From Trinickia symbiotica (GTDB lineage: Bacteria; Pseudomonadota; Gammaproteobacteria; Burkholderiales; Burkholderiaceae): a stretch of DNA of 64,000 nt. The stretch spans positions 62,001 through 126,000 of the forward strand of contig NZ_PTIR01000007.1 of the NCBI RefSeq assembly GCF_002934455.1, read 5' to 3'. Both the position numbers and the translations under genes were made by a program. The stretch's first letter is position 1; each line of letters begins with the position of its first letter. Below the pieces are notes generated by a model. It was not told the origin of the DNA. It did not search any database and worked only from the letters and a program-made list of their open reading frames with translations. Shown one piece after another: positions 50,420 to 60,273 of this stretch.

Positions 50420-52015
50420 ATGGCTGTTCATACGGCCCCTCACCACTCGAAGGGGCAGGTCCTCCCTTTTCGCGAGTCGCTGCTGGCGATGCTCGGCGTG
50501 TCGTTCGTGACGATGCTCGTCGCGCTCGACCAAACGGTGGTGGGCACGGCTTTGCCCACGATCGTCGCCGAGCTGAAGGGCTTCGACCTTTATGCATGGG
50601 TCGCGACCTCCTATCTGCTCACATCCGTCATCACGGTACCGATCTTCGGGCGGCTTGGCGATTACTATGGCCGAAAGCCGTTCGTGATTGCGTCGATCGC
50701 CCTTTTCACCGGGGCGTCGGCGCTTTGCGGCGCCGCGAACAGCATGGTTTTTCTCGTCTTTGCGCGCGGCTTGCAGGGCATCGGCGGCGGCATGCTCGTC
50801 GGCACCGCGTTCGCCTGTATCGCGGATCTCTTCCCCGATTCGGTCGTGCGGCTGCGCTGGCAGGTGCTGATGAGCTCGGCTTTCGGCATTGCCAACGCGA
50901 TCGGGCCGTCACTCGGGGGCTTTCTCACGCAGTACTACGGCTGGCGCTCGGCGTTCTACGTCAATCTGCCGGTCGGCCTGCTCTCGCTCGTCTTCGTCTG
51001 GCGCTATCTGCCGCATATGCGGCACGTCGAGCACAAGGGCCGCATACGGCTCGATTGGCCCGGCGCGCTGTTGATCGCGATCTCGCTCTCCAGTCTGCAA
51101 CTCTTCGTCGAATGGGTCGCGCACGACGGCTTCACGCCGGTCGTCGCCGCACTCGTCATGCTCAGTGTCGCCAGCGCTTTTGCCCTGCTGAAATGGGAGC
51201 GCGCGAGCGCACAACCGATCCTGCCGCTCGACATGTTCCGCAATGCAAGCCTCGCGGCGCTTTTCGCGTTGTCGGTGCTCGGCGGGTTCACGATGTTTTC
51301 TCTGCTCTTTTACGCGCCGCTGCTGCTGCAGGGCGGCTTCGGGCTTTCGCCGCGCGATGCAGGATTCGTCATCACGCCGCTCGTCGTATTCATCACGATC
51401 GGCAGTATCACGAATGGCCGCATCGTCACGCGCATCCGCAATCCGAATTCGATGCTTTGGATCGGGTTCCTGCTCGTCGCCGTCGCATGTCTCGGCACCG
51501 TCGCCGCGACGCGCAACATGCCGCACGCACTGCTGATGACCTTCATGGTGGCGGGCGGGCTCGGCCTTGGCTTCGTGCTGCCGAACCTCACGGTTTTCGC
51601 GCAGCAGACGGCGGGCCGCGAGCACCTGGGCATCGCCACCGCGCTGCTGCAGTCCCTGCGGATGATCGGCGGAATGTTCGGCACGGCGTTGACGGGCACG
51701 CTCGTTTCACTGATGTACCGGCATCGCGTCGGGGGCGCGCTGCAAGCGGCGAATGCCACGCCATGGCTCGATCAGATGCGCGATCCGCAAATCCTCGTGA
51801 ACCGTGAGGCCCAGCAATCGCTCATCGCGCAGCTCGCGCACGCCGGCCATGACGGTGCCGCGCTGCTCGAGACGGCACGCGAGGCGCTCGTCGCGTCGAT
51901 TCATGCCGGCATTGCCGTCGCGATGGCCGTCGCGCTCTTCGCCGCCTGGCAATGCCGGCGCGTGCCGCGGGTCAAGATCACACGCGCGCCCGAGCCTGCC
52001 GTCGCGAGCGAATGA
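50420..52015 (+). CDS. DHA2-family MFS drug efflux transporter
   Basis: A 531-residue, 14-TM major facilitator of the DHA2 (EmrB/QacA-like) group. Motif A is GRLGDYYGRKPFVIAS, the first segment has MLVALDQTVVGTALPTIVAEL (DHA2 motif D1), and motif C is the GIANAIGPSLGGFL segment. The start at 50420 is set by homology; a very long in-frame extension to 49757 lies antisense to the EcsC gene. A MarR regulator gene follows after 24 nt, suggesting a drug-inducible operon. Confidence 0.93.
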   Translation: MAVHTAPHHSKGQVLPFRESLLAMLGVSFVTMLVALDQTVVGTALPTIVAELKGFDLYAWVATSYLLTSVITVPIFGRLGDYYGRKPFVIASIALFTGASALCGAANSMVFLVFARGLQGIGGGMLVGTAFACIADLFPDSVVRLRWQVLMSSAFGIANAIGPSLGGFLTQYYGWRSAFYVNLPVGLLSLVFVWRYLPHMRHVEHKGRIRLDWPGALLIAISLSSLQLFVEWVAHDGFTPVVAALVMLSVASAFALLKWERASAQPILPLDMFRNASLAALFALSVLGGFTMFSLLFYAPLLLQGGFGLSPRDAGFVITPLVVFITIGSITNGRIVTRIRNPNSMLWIGFLLVAVACLGTVAATRNMPHALLMTFMVAGGLGLGFVLPNLTVFAQQTAGREHLGIATALLQSLRMIGGMFGTALTGTLVSLMYRHRVGGALQAANATPWLDQMRDPQILVNREAQQSLIAQLAHAGHDGAALLETAREALVASIHAGIAVAMAVALFAAWQCRRVPRVKITRAPEPAVASE

Positions 52016-52039
52016 ACCGAACCGGACCTGGAGCAGGCA

Positions 52040-52483
52040 ATGGAAGAACATGAATACGTCGCGGTCGTCCGCCAGTTCGGCAGCACCTATCGCGCTTTCA
52101 TGTCGGCATTCGAGGCGCACGTCGGCCACCCCATGCCGCGCTGGCGCATCCTTTTCGCGCTTTCCGATCAGCTCGGGGAATGGTCGCAAAAGCGCCTTGT
52201 CGAGCGCCTGCGGATCGACCCGGGCGCGCTGACGCGGCAATTGAAGGCGCTCGAGGCGCTGGGCTGGGTGGCCCGCAGCGTCGACGCGCGCGACAACCGC
52301 GTAACGAACGTGGAACTGACGAGCGAAGGCGCGGCCGTCGTCGCCGAAGCGCTGCCGCGGCGCAACGCATTCCTGCGCGAAACGATGGGTGCGTTGCCCG
52401 ACGATGCGCTGCGGGCGCTTTCGGCCGCGCTCGCCAAGTTCGAGACGCGCATCGCCGAGGTAGCGCAAGCGGAGACAGTCTGA
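52040..52483 (+). CDS. MarR family transcriptional regulator
   Basis: A 147-residue winged helix-turn-helix protein. The recognition region is QKRLVERLRIDPGALTRQLKALEALGWVARSVDARDNRVTNVELTSEG, where DARDNR is the MarR wing signature. Dimerisation helices are at both ends. Situated 24 nt downstream of the DHA2 efflux gene on the same strand; it probably represses the operon by binding the inverted repeat around 50389-50417, releasing on ligand. Confidence 0.92.
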   Translation: MEEHEYVAVVRQFGSTYRAFMSAFEAHVGHPMPRWRILFALSDQLGEWSQKRLVERLRIDPGALTRQLKALEALGWVARSVDARDNRVTNVELTSEGAAVVAEALPRRNAFLRETMGALPDDALRALSAALAKFETRIAEVAQAETV

Positions 52484-52532
52484 GTCGGATGGGCCTGCGA
52501 TCGGTAAGTCACTATGAGCAGGCCCTGGTCGT

Positions 52533-53807
52533 TCAGAAGTACGTTTCGACGACTTCGGTGACTCGGTACTGTTCATCCACGATCAGCACCTGCCGCCACT
52601 TGTCGAACGTCAGGCACGGATGCGAAATGTCGAACGCGAGCATGTCGCCCACCTTCAGGTCGGCGCCCGGCGCGATGCGCATGTAGGCGTGCTGATCCAT
52701 GAGTCCCGTCACTTCCCAGCCTTCGTCGGCGGCGATTTCGCGCGGAGCGGGCGTACCCGGCCTGTAATGCCGTGCCGGAACCGGCAGACCGGAGTCGAAA
52801 GCGGCGTCGCGCTTGCCTAAGGCGACGATCGCACGATCGGCTTCCGGGATCGATTGAACATAGGCCCAAAGCTGCAGCGCCGGCAGCAGGGCCTCGCCCA
52901 TCTTCTTCGCGACGGGATTGCGCGCGAGAATGGCGGCCTGGGCCTTCTTATAGATGCCCACGTCGTGGGTGACATAGCAGCCTGGCCGCAGTATGACCTC
53001 GACGGCGCCCGACTTCGATTCCTGCGCGAACTCCTCGGCGACCACGTCGTACCAGGCGGAGCCGGCGCCGGACAGGATCGCCGGCGTGCGTGCGAAGCGG
53101 CCTTGCGCCGCGAGGGCGCGCGTCGTTTCGACGGCGCGGCGCAAGAAGGTCCGCACGGCCGCTTCGTCAGCGAGGACGCCCTCGTAAATCTCGATGCCCG
53201 CCAGCCGCAGTGTATCGGGATACCGCGCGATGGCCGCGAGCACCGCGTCGCGCTGTGCATCGTCCCGCACGCCCGTGCGCCCGCCCGGTACGCCGAGTTC
53301 AATGAGAAGCTGCAGCGGCTTGCGTACCGACTCGAAGAATGCGCCGAGCTGCTCGACGCCGTCGACGGAATCGACGAGACAGAAAAACTCGAACTCCGGG
53401 TCCGTGAGGAGCTCCGCGATCATCGCCATGTTGTGCCGCCCCACGAGCTGGTTCGCCATCAGCACGCGCTGGACGCCGCCGAGATACGCGGCCCGCGTCT
53501 GATGGGCGGTGGCGAGCGTGATGCCCCAGGCGCCCGTTTCGAGTTGTCGGCGAAAGAGTTGCGGCGCCATCGTCGTCTTGCCGTGCGGCGCGAGCTTGAC
53601 GCCGTACTCCGCGACGAAAGCCTGCATCCACTGAAGGTTGTGCTCGATCCGGTCCGCATAGAGCACGGCGGCCGGCAGGCTGACGTCCTCGGCGAGCAGA
53701 TTCCATTCGAGGTTGGCCGCCGATTCGAGCGGCACGCTCGCGCTCGGCACCGTGCCGAGGCCCTTGCTGCGGGGATCGATCGTCGCGTTTTGATAAGTGA
53801 TCTTCAT
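52533..53807 (-). CDS. PLP-dependent amino acid deaminase (D-serine dehydratase/D-threonine aldolase fold)
   Basis: A 424-residue fold-III PLP enzyme related to metal-activated D-serine dehydratase and D-threonine aldolase. The alanine-racemase-like barrel starts PAAVLYADRIEHNLQWMQAF, with the PLP lysine in KLAPHGKTTMAPQLF. ELGVPGGRTGVRD and LSGAGSAWYDVV line the barrel. The C-terminal domain has DQHAYM and DISHPCLTFDKW; the HxC pair resembles the zinc site of D-serine dehydratase. It is divergent from a D-aminoacylase gene, so both likely serve D-amino-acid catabolism. Confidence 0.88.
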   Translation of the reverse strand: MKITYQNATIDPRSKGLGTVPSASVPLESAANLEWNLLAEDVSLPAAVLYADRIEHNLQWMQAFVAEYGVKLAPHGKTTMAPQLFRRQLETGAWGITLATAHQTRAAYLGGVQRVLMANQLVGRHNMAMIAELLTDPEFEFFCLVDSVDGVEQLGAFFESVRKPLQLLIELGVPGGRTGVRDDAQRDAVLAAIARYPDTLRLAGIEIYEGVLADEAAVRTFLRRAVETTRALAAQGRFARTPAILSGAGSAWYDVVAEEFAQESKSGAVEVILRPGCYVTHDVGIYKKAQAAILARNPVAKKMGEALLPALQLWAYVQSIPEADRAIVALGKRDAAFDSGLPVPARHYRPGTPAPREIAADEGWEVTGLMDQHAYMRIAPGADLKVGDMLAFDISHPCLTFDKWRQVLIVDEQYRVTEVVETYF

Positions 53808-54158
53808 AGGCGTGCTAACTGTCCTTGTCGGTCGTCGTCGGTTGTCGAGCGCTGCTCGACTGCATATGATGGATCCGGCACTATATCGATCGTATGAAAG
53901 CGCAGATCAGCGTGCCGGTGGAAACATCCGCTTTCCGTGCATGGTACCGAACCTGCAGGTAGGATCGAAGCGATGACCCCGCCTCTAATGGGTCGCCCCC
54001 ACGCTCTCTGCGTTCGCTGCCCGCTCCCGCAAGGGGACTTCCTCAGGGAGCCCCGAAACGGTGCTCCCTTCGGGGCGCGAGGGGGCCGTCAGTGGCTTGG
54101 GGCGGCGCAGTGACCGAAGGAAATCCCCGTGGGGACGCCCACTGACAGGAGACTACGC
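53808..54158. other. Divergent intergenic region of the D-amino-acid genes
   Basis: About 350 nt between the two divergent genes. It contains hairpin repeat copy B (54038-54068) and further GC-rich, C-run/G-run sequence around 53990-54130. An AT-richer stretch near 53860-53905 could hold the promoters. No gene is evident. Confidence 0.5.
54038..54068. repeat. Dispersed intergenic hairpin repeat, copy B
   Basis: CTTCCTCAGGGAGCCCCGA followed by AACGGTGCTCCC; GGGAGC pairs with GCTCCC. Nearly the same as the element at 721-752 (about 27 of 31 aligned positions). Confidence 0.5.
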
Positions 54159-55625
54159 ATGCATTCTCACCCCGAAGCCGCCGATACGCTGATCGTCGGG
54201 GCGCAGCTATACGACGGCACGGGCGAGCCGCCCGTCGTGCGCGATGTTGCCGTGCGCGACGGGCGCATTGCCGCCATCGGCAATCTCTCGAACTGGCTCG
54301 CCGAGGAAGTCGTCGAGGCGGAAGGCCGGGCGCTTGCACCGGGTTTCATCGACGTTCATACGCACGACGATACGCACGTCATCCGCTCGCCTCAATGTCT
54401 ACCGAAGATCACGCAAGGCGTAACCACGGTCATCGTCGGCAACTGCGGCATCAGCGCGTCGCCCGTGACGCTGAAAGGCGATCCGCCCGACCCGATGAAC
54501 CTGCTCGGCGAGCGCGACGCGTTTCGCTATCCCACATTCGCGGCCTACGTCGATGCGATCGAAGCGGCGCGCCCCGCCGTCAACGTCGCGGCGCTCATCG
54601 GCCACACGGCGCTGCGCAACAACCACATGGATCGCCTCGATCGTGCCGCGACCGAACGCGAGCTGGCCGCGATGCGCGCCGAACTCGAGGAGGCGCTTGC
54701 GCATGGCGCGCTCGGCTTGAGCTCCGGGCTCGCCTACGCCTCGGCCAACGCCGCGCCGACCGAGGAGGTGATGGCGCTGGCGGAGCCGCTCGCCGCCGCG
54801 GGGGCCGTCTATACGACACACATGCGAAGCGAGTTCGACGCCATCCTCGAGGCGTTCGACGAAGCGTGCCGGATCGGCCGCCATGCGCGTGTGCCCGTCG
54901 TCGTCTCACACCTGAAATGCGCAGGGCCGAGCAACTGGGGCCGAAGCAAAGAGGTGCTCGCCTCGCTCGAAGCGGCGCGGCGGATCCAACCGATCGGCTG
55001 CGACTGCTATCCGTACGATCGCAGCTCGTCGACGCTCGATCTGAAGCAAGTCACGGGCGACATCGAAATCACGATCACGTGGTCGACGCCGCATCCCGAG
55101 CAGGCCGGCAAGCGCATTTCAGCAATCGCGGCCGAGTGGGGCGTCAATGAGCGCGAGGCGGCCGAACGTCTGCAGCCGGCGGGCGCGGTCTATCACAACA
55201 TGTCCGAGGACGACGTTCGCCGAATCCTCTCGCACCCGGCGACGATGATCGGCTCCGACGGCTTGCCGAACGATCCGCTGCCGCATCCGCGCCTATGGGG
55301 CGCGTTTCCGCGCGTGCTCGGCCACTATGCTCGCGATGCGAAGCTCATCCCGCTCGAGGAGGCGGTGCGGAAGATGACGAGCCTGTCCGCGCAGCGTTTC
55401 GGGCTCGGGCCTCGCGGCGAGGTACGCGTGGGCTTCCAGGCCGACCTCGTGCTGTTCGACCCGGCGCGTATCCGTGACGCCGCGACCTTCGAAAACCCTC
55501 GGCAGGCCGCCGACGGCATCGACGCCGTCTGGGTCAACGGCGTGCTGTCGTGTCGTAACGGGGAGGCGACGGGCGAGCGGGCGGGCCGGTTCGTCGCCCG
55601 CGGGGCGACCTGGCGCGAGCAGTGA
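54159..55625 (+). CDS. N-acyl-D-amino-acid deacylase (D-aminoacylase)
   Basis: A 488-residue amidohydrolase-superfamily enzyme that frees D-amino acids from N-acyl derivatives. The metal motif HxHxD is in GFIDVHTHDDTHVI, followed by GVTTVIVGNCGISASPV with the bridging Cys of D-aminoacylases. Later motifs are GALGLSSGLAYASANAAPTEEV, YTTHMRSE, VVVSHLKCAG and MIGSDGLPNDPLPHPRLWGAFPRVLG. The ATG at 54159 has AGGAG 7 nt upstream; the ATG at 54129 does not. It is divergent from the PLP deaminase gene that would use its D-amino-acid products. Confidence 0.93.
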   Translation: MHSHPEAADTLIVGAQLYDGTGEPPVVRDVAVRDGRIAAIGNLSNWLAEEVVEAEGRALAPGFIDVHTHDDTHVIRSPQCLPKITQGVTTVIVGNCGISASPVTLKGDPPDPMNLLGERDAFRYPTFAAYVDAIEAARPAVNVAALIGHTALRNNHMDRLDRAATERELAAMRAELEEALAHGALGLSSGLAYASANAAPTEEVMALAEPLAAAGAVYTTHMRSEFDAILEAFDEACRIGRHARVPVVVSHLKCAGPSNWGRSKEVLASLEAARRIQPIGCDCYPYDRSSSTLDLKQVTGDIEITITWSTPHPEQAGKRISAIAAEWGVNEREAAERLQPAGAVYHNMSEDDVRRILSHPATMIGSDGLPNDPLPHPRLWGAFPRVLGHYARDAKLIPLEEAVRKMTSLSAQRFGLGPRGEVRVGFQADLVLFDPARIRDAATFENPRQAADGIDAVWVNGVLSCRNGEATGERAGRFVARGATWREQ

Positions 55626-55684
55626 TCGCGCCGAGCCGGCGAGCTTTCGAATCGTCGATGCCGGCTGCGCGCGAAACGCGCGCT

Positions 55685-56509
55685 TTACTGCCGCGCCGTG
55701 CGTGCGTTGTCAGGCATCGGCAGGTTGAAGTTCGTGCGGAAAGGGTTGATGTCGAGCCCACCGCGCCGCGTGTAGCGCGCATAGATCGCGAGCTTCACGG
55801 GCCGGCATTCGCGCAGGATGTCGACGAACATCCGCTCGACGCATTGCTCGTGGAACCCGGTGTGATTGCGATACGAGATGATGTAGCGCAACAGCCCGGC
55901 CTGATCGATCTGCGGGCCGACATAGTGGATTTGTACGCTGCCCCAATCCGGCTGGCCCGTGACGGGGCAGTTCGACTTGAGCAGATTGGAGAACAACGTC
56001 TCTTCGACAGGCGCCTCGTCGAGCGCAGCCTTCAGCAGCGACGATTCCGGATGATAGACGTCGGTCTCGAGGTCGAGGCGGTCTAGCGAGAGTCCGTCGA
56101 GTTCATCGAGTTCGAGCTTGCCGAACTCCGACGGTGATGCGAGCCGCACCGAGACGGTCGCGCCGCAGGCGGCCGACACGTCGCGTTTGAGCATCTCGCG
56201 CAATGCGTCGATCGATTCGATGCGCGTTTGGGCGAACGAGCCGAGATAGAGCTTGAACGACTTCGATTCGACGATGTTCGGCGACTCGGCCGGCACATAG
56301 AACGTGGCGATCGCGATCTGCGGCTTGCCGCGCGCGTTGAGCCACGAAAGCTCGTAAGCGTTCCAGATGTCGGTGCCGAAAAACGGCACCTGCGCATCGA
56401 TGCCGATTGCTTCGCGCGCAAGGCTGCGCGCGATCGGAAAGAGCAGTGTCGGATCGTACTGCTCGGTGTATGAGGACGGCTTGCCGAGCGGCGATTGGTC
56501 GGGGGTCAT
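55685..56509 (-). CDS. queF: NADPH-dependent 7-cyano-7-deazaguanine reductase
   Basis: Reduces preQ0 to preQ1 in queuosine synthesis. The 274-residue protein is the long bimodular QueF type (tandem T-folds). The catalytic Cys is in [15 protein letters not shown], the substrate-binding Glu in the HEQCVERMF stretch, and [18 protein letters not shown] is the NADPH-side signature. The N-terminal T-fold has [14 protein letters not shown] and the SFKLYLGSF motif. It is 35 nt downstream of ilvA on the same strand. Confidence 0.96.
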   Translation of the reverse strand: MTPDQSPLGKPSSYTEQYDPTLLFPIARSLAREAIGIDAQVPFFGTDIWNAYELSWLNARGKPQIAIATFYVPAESPNIVESKSFKLYLGSFAQTRIESIDALREMLKRDVSAACGATVSVRLASPSEFGKLELDELDGLSLDRLDLETDVYHPESSLLKAALDEAPVEETLFSNLLKSNCPVTGQPDWGSVQIHYVGPQIDQAGLLRYIISYRNHTGFHEQCVERMFVDILRECRPVKLAIYARYTRRGGLDINPFRTNFNLPMPDNARTARQ

Positions 56510-56544
56510 GGCAAAACTTCTTGAATCTGTCCGTTGATGCGGCC

Positions 56545-58074
56545 TCAGGCGAGAAAGAGCCGGTAGACCGGATTGCGGCTTTCATCCCAATGCGGGTAGC
56601 CGAGCGTCGAGAGGAAGCGCGCGAATGCGTCATCGTCGGCGACGGGCACCTGAATGCCGACGAGGATCGAACTGTAGTCGGCGCCTTGATTCCGGTAATG
56701 GAACAGGCTGATGTTCCAGTCGGGCGCCATCGACGAGAGGAACTTCATCAGCGCGCCGGGCCGTTCCGGAAACTCGAAGCGAAAGAGCCGCTCGTCTTGC
56801 GCGAGCGGCGAGCGCCCGCCCACCATGTAGCGGATGTGCTGCTTCGAGAGCTCGTCGTTCGTGAGGTCGACGGTCGGAAAGCCGTGCGCCTCGAACGTTC
56901 GCGCGATGTCGGCCGACTCGTCGCGGCTCTTGATCTGCACGCCGACGAAAATGTGCGCGGCGCTCGCGTCGGCGATCCGGTAGTTGAACTCGGTGACGCT
57001 GCGCTCGCCGACGAGCTCGCAAAACCGCTTGAAGCTGCCGCGCTCTTCAGGAATCGTCACGGCGAAAACGGCCTCACGGGCCTCGCCCACCTCGGCGCGC
57101 TCGGCAACGAAGCGCATCCGATCGAAGTTCATGTTCGCGCCGGACGTGATGGCGACGAGCGTCTCGTTCTCGACGCCCGTGCGCTCGGCATATTGCTTCG
57201 CGCCCGCGACGGAGAGCGCGCCGGCCGGTTCGAGCAGGCTTCGCGTGTCCTGAAAGACGTCCTTGATCGCGGCGCAGATCTCGTCCGTGTTGACGGTCAG
57301 CACGTCGTCGAGATACTCGCTGCAAAGGCGGAACGTCTCCTCGCCGACGAGCTTGACCGCCGTGCCGTCCGAAAAGAGCCCGACCTCGTCGAGCGTCACC
57401 CGCTCGCCGGCTTTCAGTGACGTCGCCATCGCGCACGAGTCTTCCGTCTGCACGCCGATGACCTTGATCTCGGGGCGCACGGCCTTCACGTAGGCAGCCA
57501 CGCCGGCCGCGAGCCCGCCGCCGCCGATCGGCACGAAAATCGCGTGGATCGGGGCTTGGTGCTGACTGAGGATCTCCATCGCGATCGTGCCCTGGCCGGC
57601 GATCACGTACGGGTCGTCGAACGGATGGACGAACGAGAGGCCGCGTGCCTGCTGAAGCTCGAGCGCGTGCGCGTAGGCGTCGCTATACGATTCGCCGGCC
57701 TGGACGACGTCGACGGTCGGGCCGCCATGCGCGCGCACGGCGTCGACCTTCACTTGCGGCGTCGTCACGGGTACGACGATGACGGCTTTCACGCCGAGGC
57801 GCGCGGCCGAATAAGCGACGCCCTGCGCGTGATTGCCGGCCGAGGCGGTGATGACGCCGCGCGCCATCGCGTCGGCGGAAAGGTGCACCATCTTGTTGTA
57901 GGCGCCGCGCAGCTTGAACGAGAAGACGGGCTGATTGTCTTCCCGCTTGAGGTAGACGCGGTTCGCGAGGCGCGCCGACAGGTTGCGGGCCGGCTCGAGC
58001 TCCGTTTCGTGAGCCACGTCGTAGACGCGCGCTGTCAGGATTTTCTTGAGGTAATCGTGGGAAGACGTGGACAT
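56545..58074 (-). CDS. ilvA: Threonine ammonia-lyase, biosynthetic
   Basis: Deaminates threonine to 2-ketobutyrate, the first step of isoleucine synthesis. The 509-residue protein has the fold-II PLP domain (about 1-320) with the Schiff-base lysine in [27 protein letters not shown], the phosphate loop [12 protein letters not shown] and [13 protein letters not shown]. Two C-terminal ACT-like regulatory domains (about 330-405 and 425-505) mark the isoleucine-inhibited form. The start at 58074 ([11 protein letters not shown]) is preferred over an ATG five codons earlier. Confidence 0.96.
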   Translation of the reverse strand: MSTSSHDYLKKILTARVYDVAHETELEPARNLSARLANRVYLKREDNQPVFSFKLRGAYNKMVHLSADAMARGVITASAGNHAQGVAYSAARLGVKAVIVVPVTTPQVKVDAVRAHGGPTVDVVQAGESYSDAYAHALELQQARGLSFVHPFDDPYVIAGQGTIAMEILSQHQAPIHAIFVPIGGGGLAAGVAAYVKAVRPEIKVIGVQTEDSCAMATSLKAGERVTLDEVGLFSDGTAVKLVGEETFRLCSEYLDDVLTVNTDEICAAIKDVFQDTRSLLEPAGALSVAGAKQYAERTGVENETLVAITSGANMNFDRMRFVAERAEVGEAREAVFAVTIPEERGSFKRFCELVGERSVTEFNYRIADASAAHIFVGVQIKSRDESADIARTFEAHGFPTVDLTNDELSKQHIRYMVGGRSPLAQDERLFRFEFPERPGALMKFLSSMAPDWNISLFHYRNQGADYSSILVGIQVPVADDDAFARFLSTLGYPHWDESRNPVYRLFLA

Positions 58075-58532
58075 GTGATGACGCGGCAATGCGCTTCGAC
58101 GGACCGCCAGAGGCTGAAAAGGACAATGATAGCGCCAACGGCGCCTCGGTCACGAAGTGGGAGCCAGCCGCTTGCCGCACTTTCGCGGCGAAAGCCGCCT
58201 CGTTCGCGCCGCGGGCGGTGATCCACCGTTTAGTTGATCGGCCTGTTTCAGTAAGTCGAAATTAGCCGGTGCTCGTCGCCCGGGGCTTCGCGTCGGGTTT
58301 TCATCGGTCCGGCCTACGCAGCTGGCGCGGCTTCTCCCTCGTTCTACGCTCCCCCGTTAATCCGTCTGATTTTTACGTGAACCTTTCGATTCTTGCCAGT
58401 AGTGCAGGCAGAGTTCCGCCCATCTTGATCGCAAGACGGAATTGGGCGTGCGCGAGACAGACCGATCCAGCCTGATGGTCGGGCAGCCGCTGCTTTTCCG
58501 TTCCAAACGACGAACGAACACGGGCGGCAAGC
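58075..58532. other. Divergent intergenic region, ilvA / two-partner secretion operon
   Basis: About 460 nt with no supported gene. It holds a hairpin CTTTCG-CGG-CGAAAG at 58180-58194 in the ilvA 5' region. AT-richer sequence from about 58225 to 58420 probably includes the promoter of the secretion operon. I see no convincing -35/-10 pair. Confidence 0.5.
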
Positions 58533-60263
58533 ATGAGGCTAGGAAGGTTCATCCACAGGCGCGGCCAATGTCGTGTCGCACTCTGCGTTTTGGCGCTGGC
58601 GGTGACGCCTGCGATGGCGCAGCCTGCGTCAATGGTGGATGGCTCGCAGCAAGAGCTGCGTCAACGGGAGCGTGAGCGCGCGTTAAGGTCACAGCAGGAG
58701 GCCGCTCCCAACGTGCGGCTCCAACGACCGGTTCAGGCGGGCGATGAACGGCTGCCGGAGCACGAGTCGCCCTGTTTTCGCATTGACCGCATCCTGCTTG
58801 AAGGCGATGCTGCTGAACGGTTCCAGTGGGCGGTAAAGGCGGCCAATCCGGCGAACGATCGTGCAACGGGCCGGTGCCTCGGCAGTGAAGGCATCAGCCT
58901 GACGATGAAACGCGTGCAAAACGCAATCGTCGCGCGCGGGTATGTCACGACGCGGGTCCTCGCCCCGTCACAAGATCTCACGCAAGGCACGTTGACGCTC
59001 GCGGTCATCCCCGGCCGCGTTCGCCGAATTCGCTTCTCGGAGGGCCGTGGCCGCCGCGGGACGAAATGGAATGCTGTTCCCGCGCGCCCCGGCGATATCC
59101 TCAATGTGCGCGACATCGAGCAGGCACTCGAGAATTTTCAGCGCGTACCCACTGTCGATGCGGATATTCAGATCACGCCCGCGGAAGGTCCCGACGCCAA
59201 GCCTGGAGATAGCGACCTTGTCATTAAATGGAAGCAGGACTTCCCATTTCGGATCACGTTGTCGGCGGACGACGCTGGCAGCAAATACACGGGCAAATGC
59301 CAAGGCAGCGTAACGCTCTCCTACGACAACTGGTGGACGCTCAACGACCTCTTTTACGTCAACCTCAATCACGATCTTGGCCGAGGCTATGGCGATGGCA
59401 AGGGGACGCGCGGATACACGGTCCACTATGAGGTGCCGTACGACTACTGGTTGCTTGGCTTCACGATCAGCGGCTACAACTACCGCCAGTCGGTAGCGGG
59501 TGGGAATTGGACCTACGTCTTCAGCGGCAGCAGCGAAAACAGCGAGCTGCGCTTGTCGCGCCTCTTCTATCGCGATGCTGTGCGAAAGGCGAGTGCGTAC
59601 GTCGCCGCCTGGTCGCGCAATTCGCGTAACTACATCGACGATACGGAAATCGAAGTGCAGCGCCGCCGCATGGCCGGTTGGGCGGTTGGTCTCGCGCATC
59701 GCGAATTCATCGGCGCTGCAACGCTCGATGCCGACGTCGCGTACCGGCGCGGAACGGGGATGTTGTCGGCACGTGCCGCGCCGGAAGAAGCGTTCGGCGA
59801 AGGTACGTCGCGCTCGGCGGTGATTACCGCGCAAGGGCAGTTGAACATCCCCATCGCGGTGTCGAAGCAGCGGTTCCGATATCTCGTTGCATGGCGCGCG
59901 CAGTGGAACCGTACATCACTGGTGCCGCAGGATCGCTTCCAGATCGGCGGACGGTACACGGTGCGCGGCTTCGACGGCGAAACCACGCTGCTCGGCGAGC
60001 GCGGCTGGCTCGTGCGCAACGAGCTCGGCTGGACTTTTGGCAACACAGGGCAGGAGCTTTACCTCGGCGTTGACTATAGTCAGGTCCGCGGGCCATCGAC
60101 GCAAGAGCTCGTCGGCACACATCTCGCCGGCGCGGTGATCGGTCTGCGCGGAGCGTACAAACGGCTTTACTGGGATGCGTTCGCCGGCCGCCCCATCAGC
60201 AAGCCCGATGGATTTCAAACCGCCAGCACCACCGCGGGATTCAACATCAGCTGGACGTATTGA
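58533..60263 (+). CDS. Two-partner secretion outer-membrane transporter (CdiB/FhaC/ShlB family)
   Basis: Omp85-superfamily TpsB that exports the downstream TpsA exoprotein across the outer membrane. The 576-residue protein has a signal peptide (about 1-29), then an N-terminal plug helix region rich in Gln/Arg/Glu (QQELRQRERERALRSQQE). POTRA domains occupy about 70-225: PCFRIDRILLEGD with GRCLGSEGISLTMKRVQNAIVARGYVTTRVLAP, then LTLAVIPGRVRRIRFSEG. The 16-strand barrel has the conserved motif YTVRGFDGETTLLGERGWLVRNE of the lid loop and ends FNISWTY. The acyltransferase gene follows after only 10 nt. Confidence 0.95.
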   Translation: MRLGRFIHRRGQCRVALCVLALAVTPAMAQPASMVDGSQQELRQRERERALRSQQEAAPNVRLQRPVQAGDERLPEHESPCFRIDRILLEGDAAERFQWAVKAANPANDRATGRCLGSEGISLTMKRVQNAIVARGYVTTRVLAPSQDLTQGTLTLAVIPGRVRRIRFSEGRGRRGTKWNAVPARPGDILNVRDIEQALENFQRVPTVDADIQITPAEGPDAKPGDSDLVIKWKQDFPFRITLSADDAGSKYTGKCQGSVTLSYDNWWTLNDLFYVNLNHDLGRGYGDGKGTRGYTVHYEVPYDYWLLGFTISGYNYRQSVAGGNWTYVFSGSSENSELRLSRLFYRDAVRKASAYVAAWSRNSRNYIDDTEIEVQRRRMAGWAVGLAHREFIGAATLDADVAYRRGTGMLSARAAPEEAFGEGTSRSAVITAQGQLNIPIAVSKQRFRYLVAWRAQWNRTSLVPQDRFQIGGRYTVRGFDGETTLLGERGWLVRNELGWTFGNTGQELYLGVDYSQVRGPSTQELVGTHLAGAVIGLRGAYKRLYWDAFAGRPISKPDGFQTASTTAGFNISWTY

Positions 60264-60273
60264 GGCGCGATGC

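Noticed and set aside
50113-51807. 564-codon open frame on the plus strand
   Set aside because: Overlaps the DHA2 transporter in a different frame and is Arg-rich throughout; the transporter frame has clear motifs.
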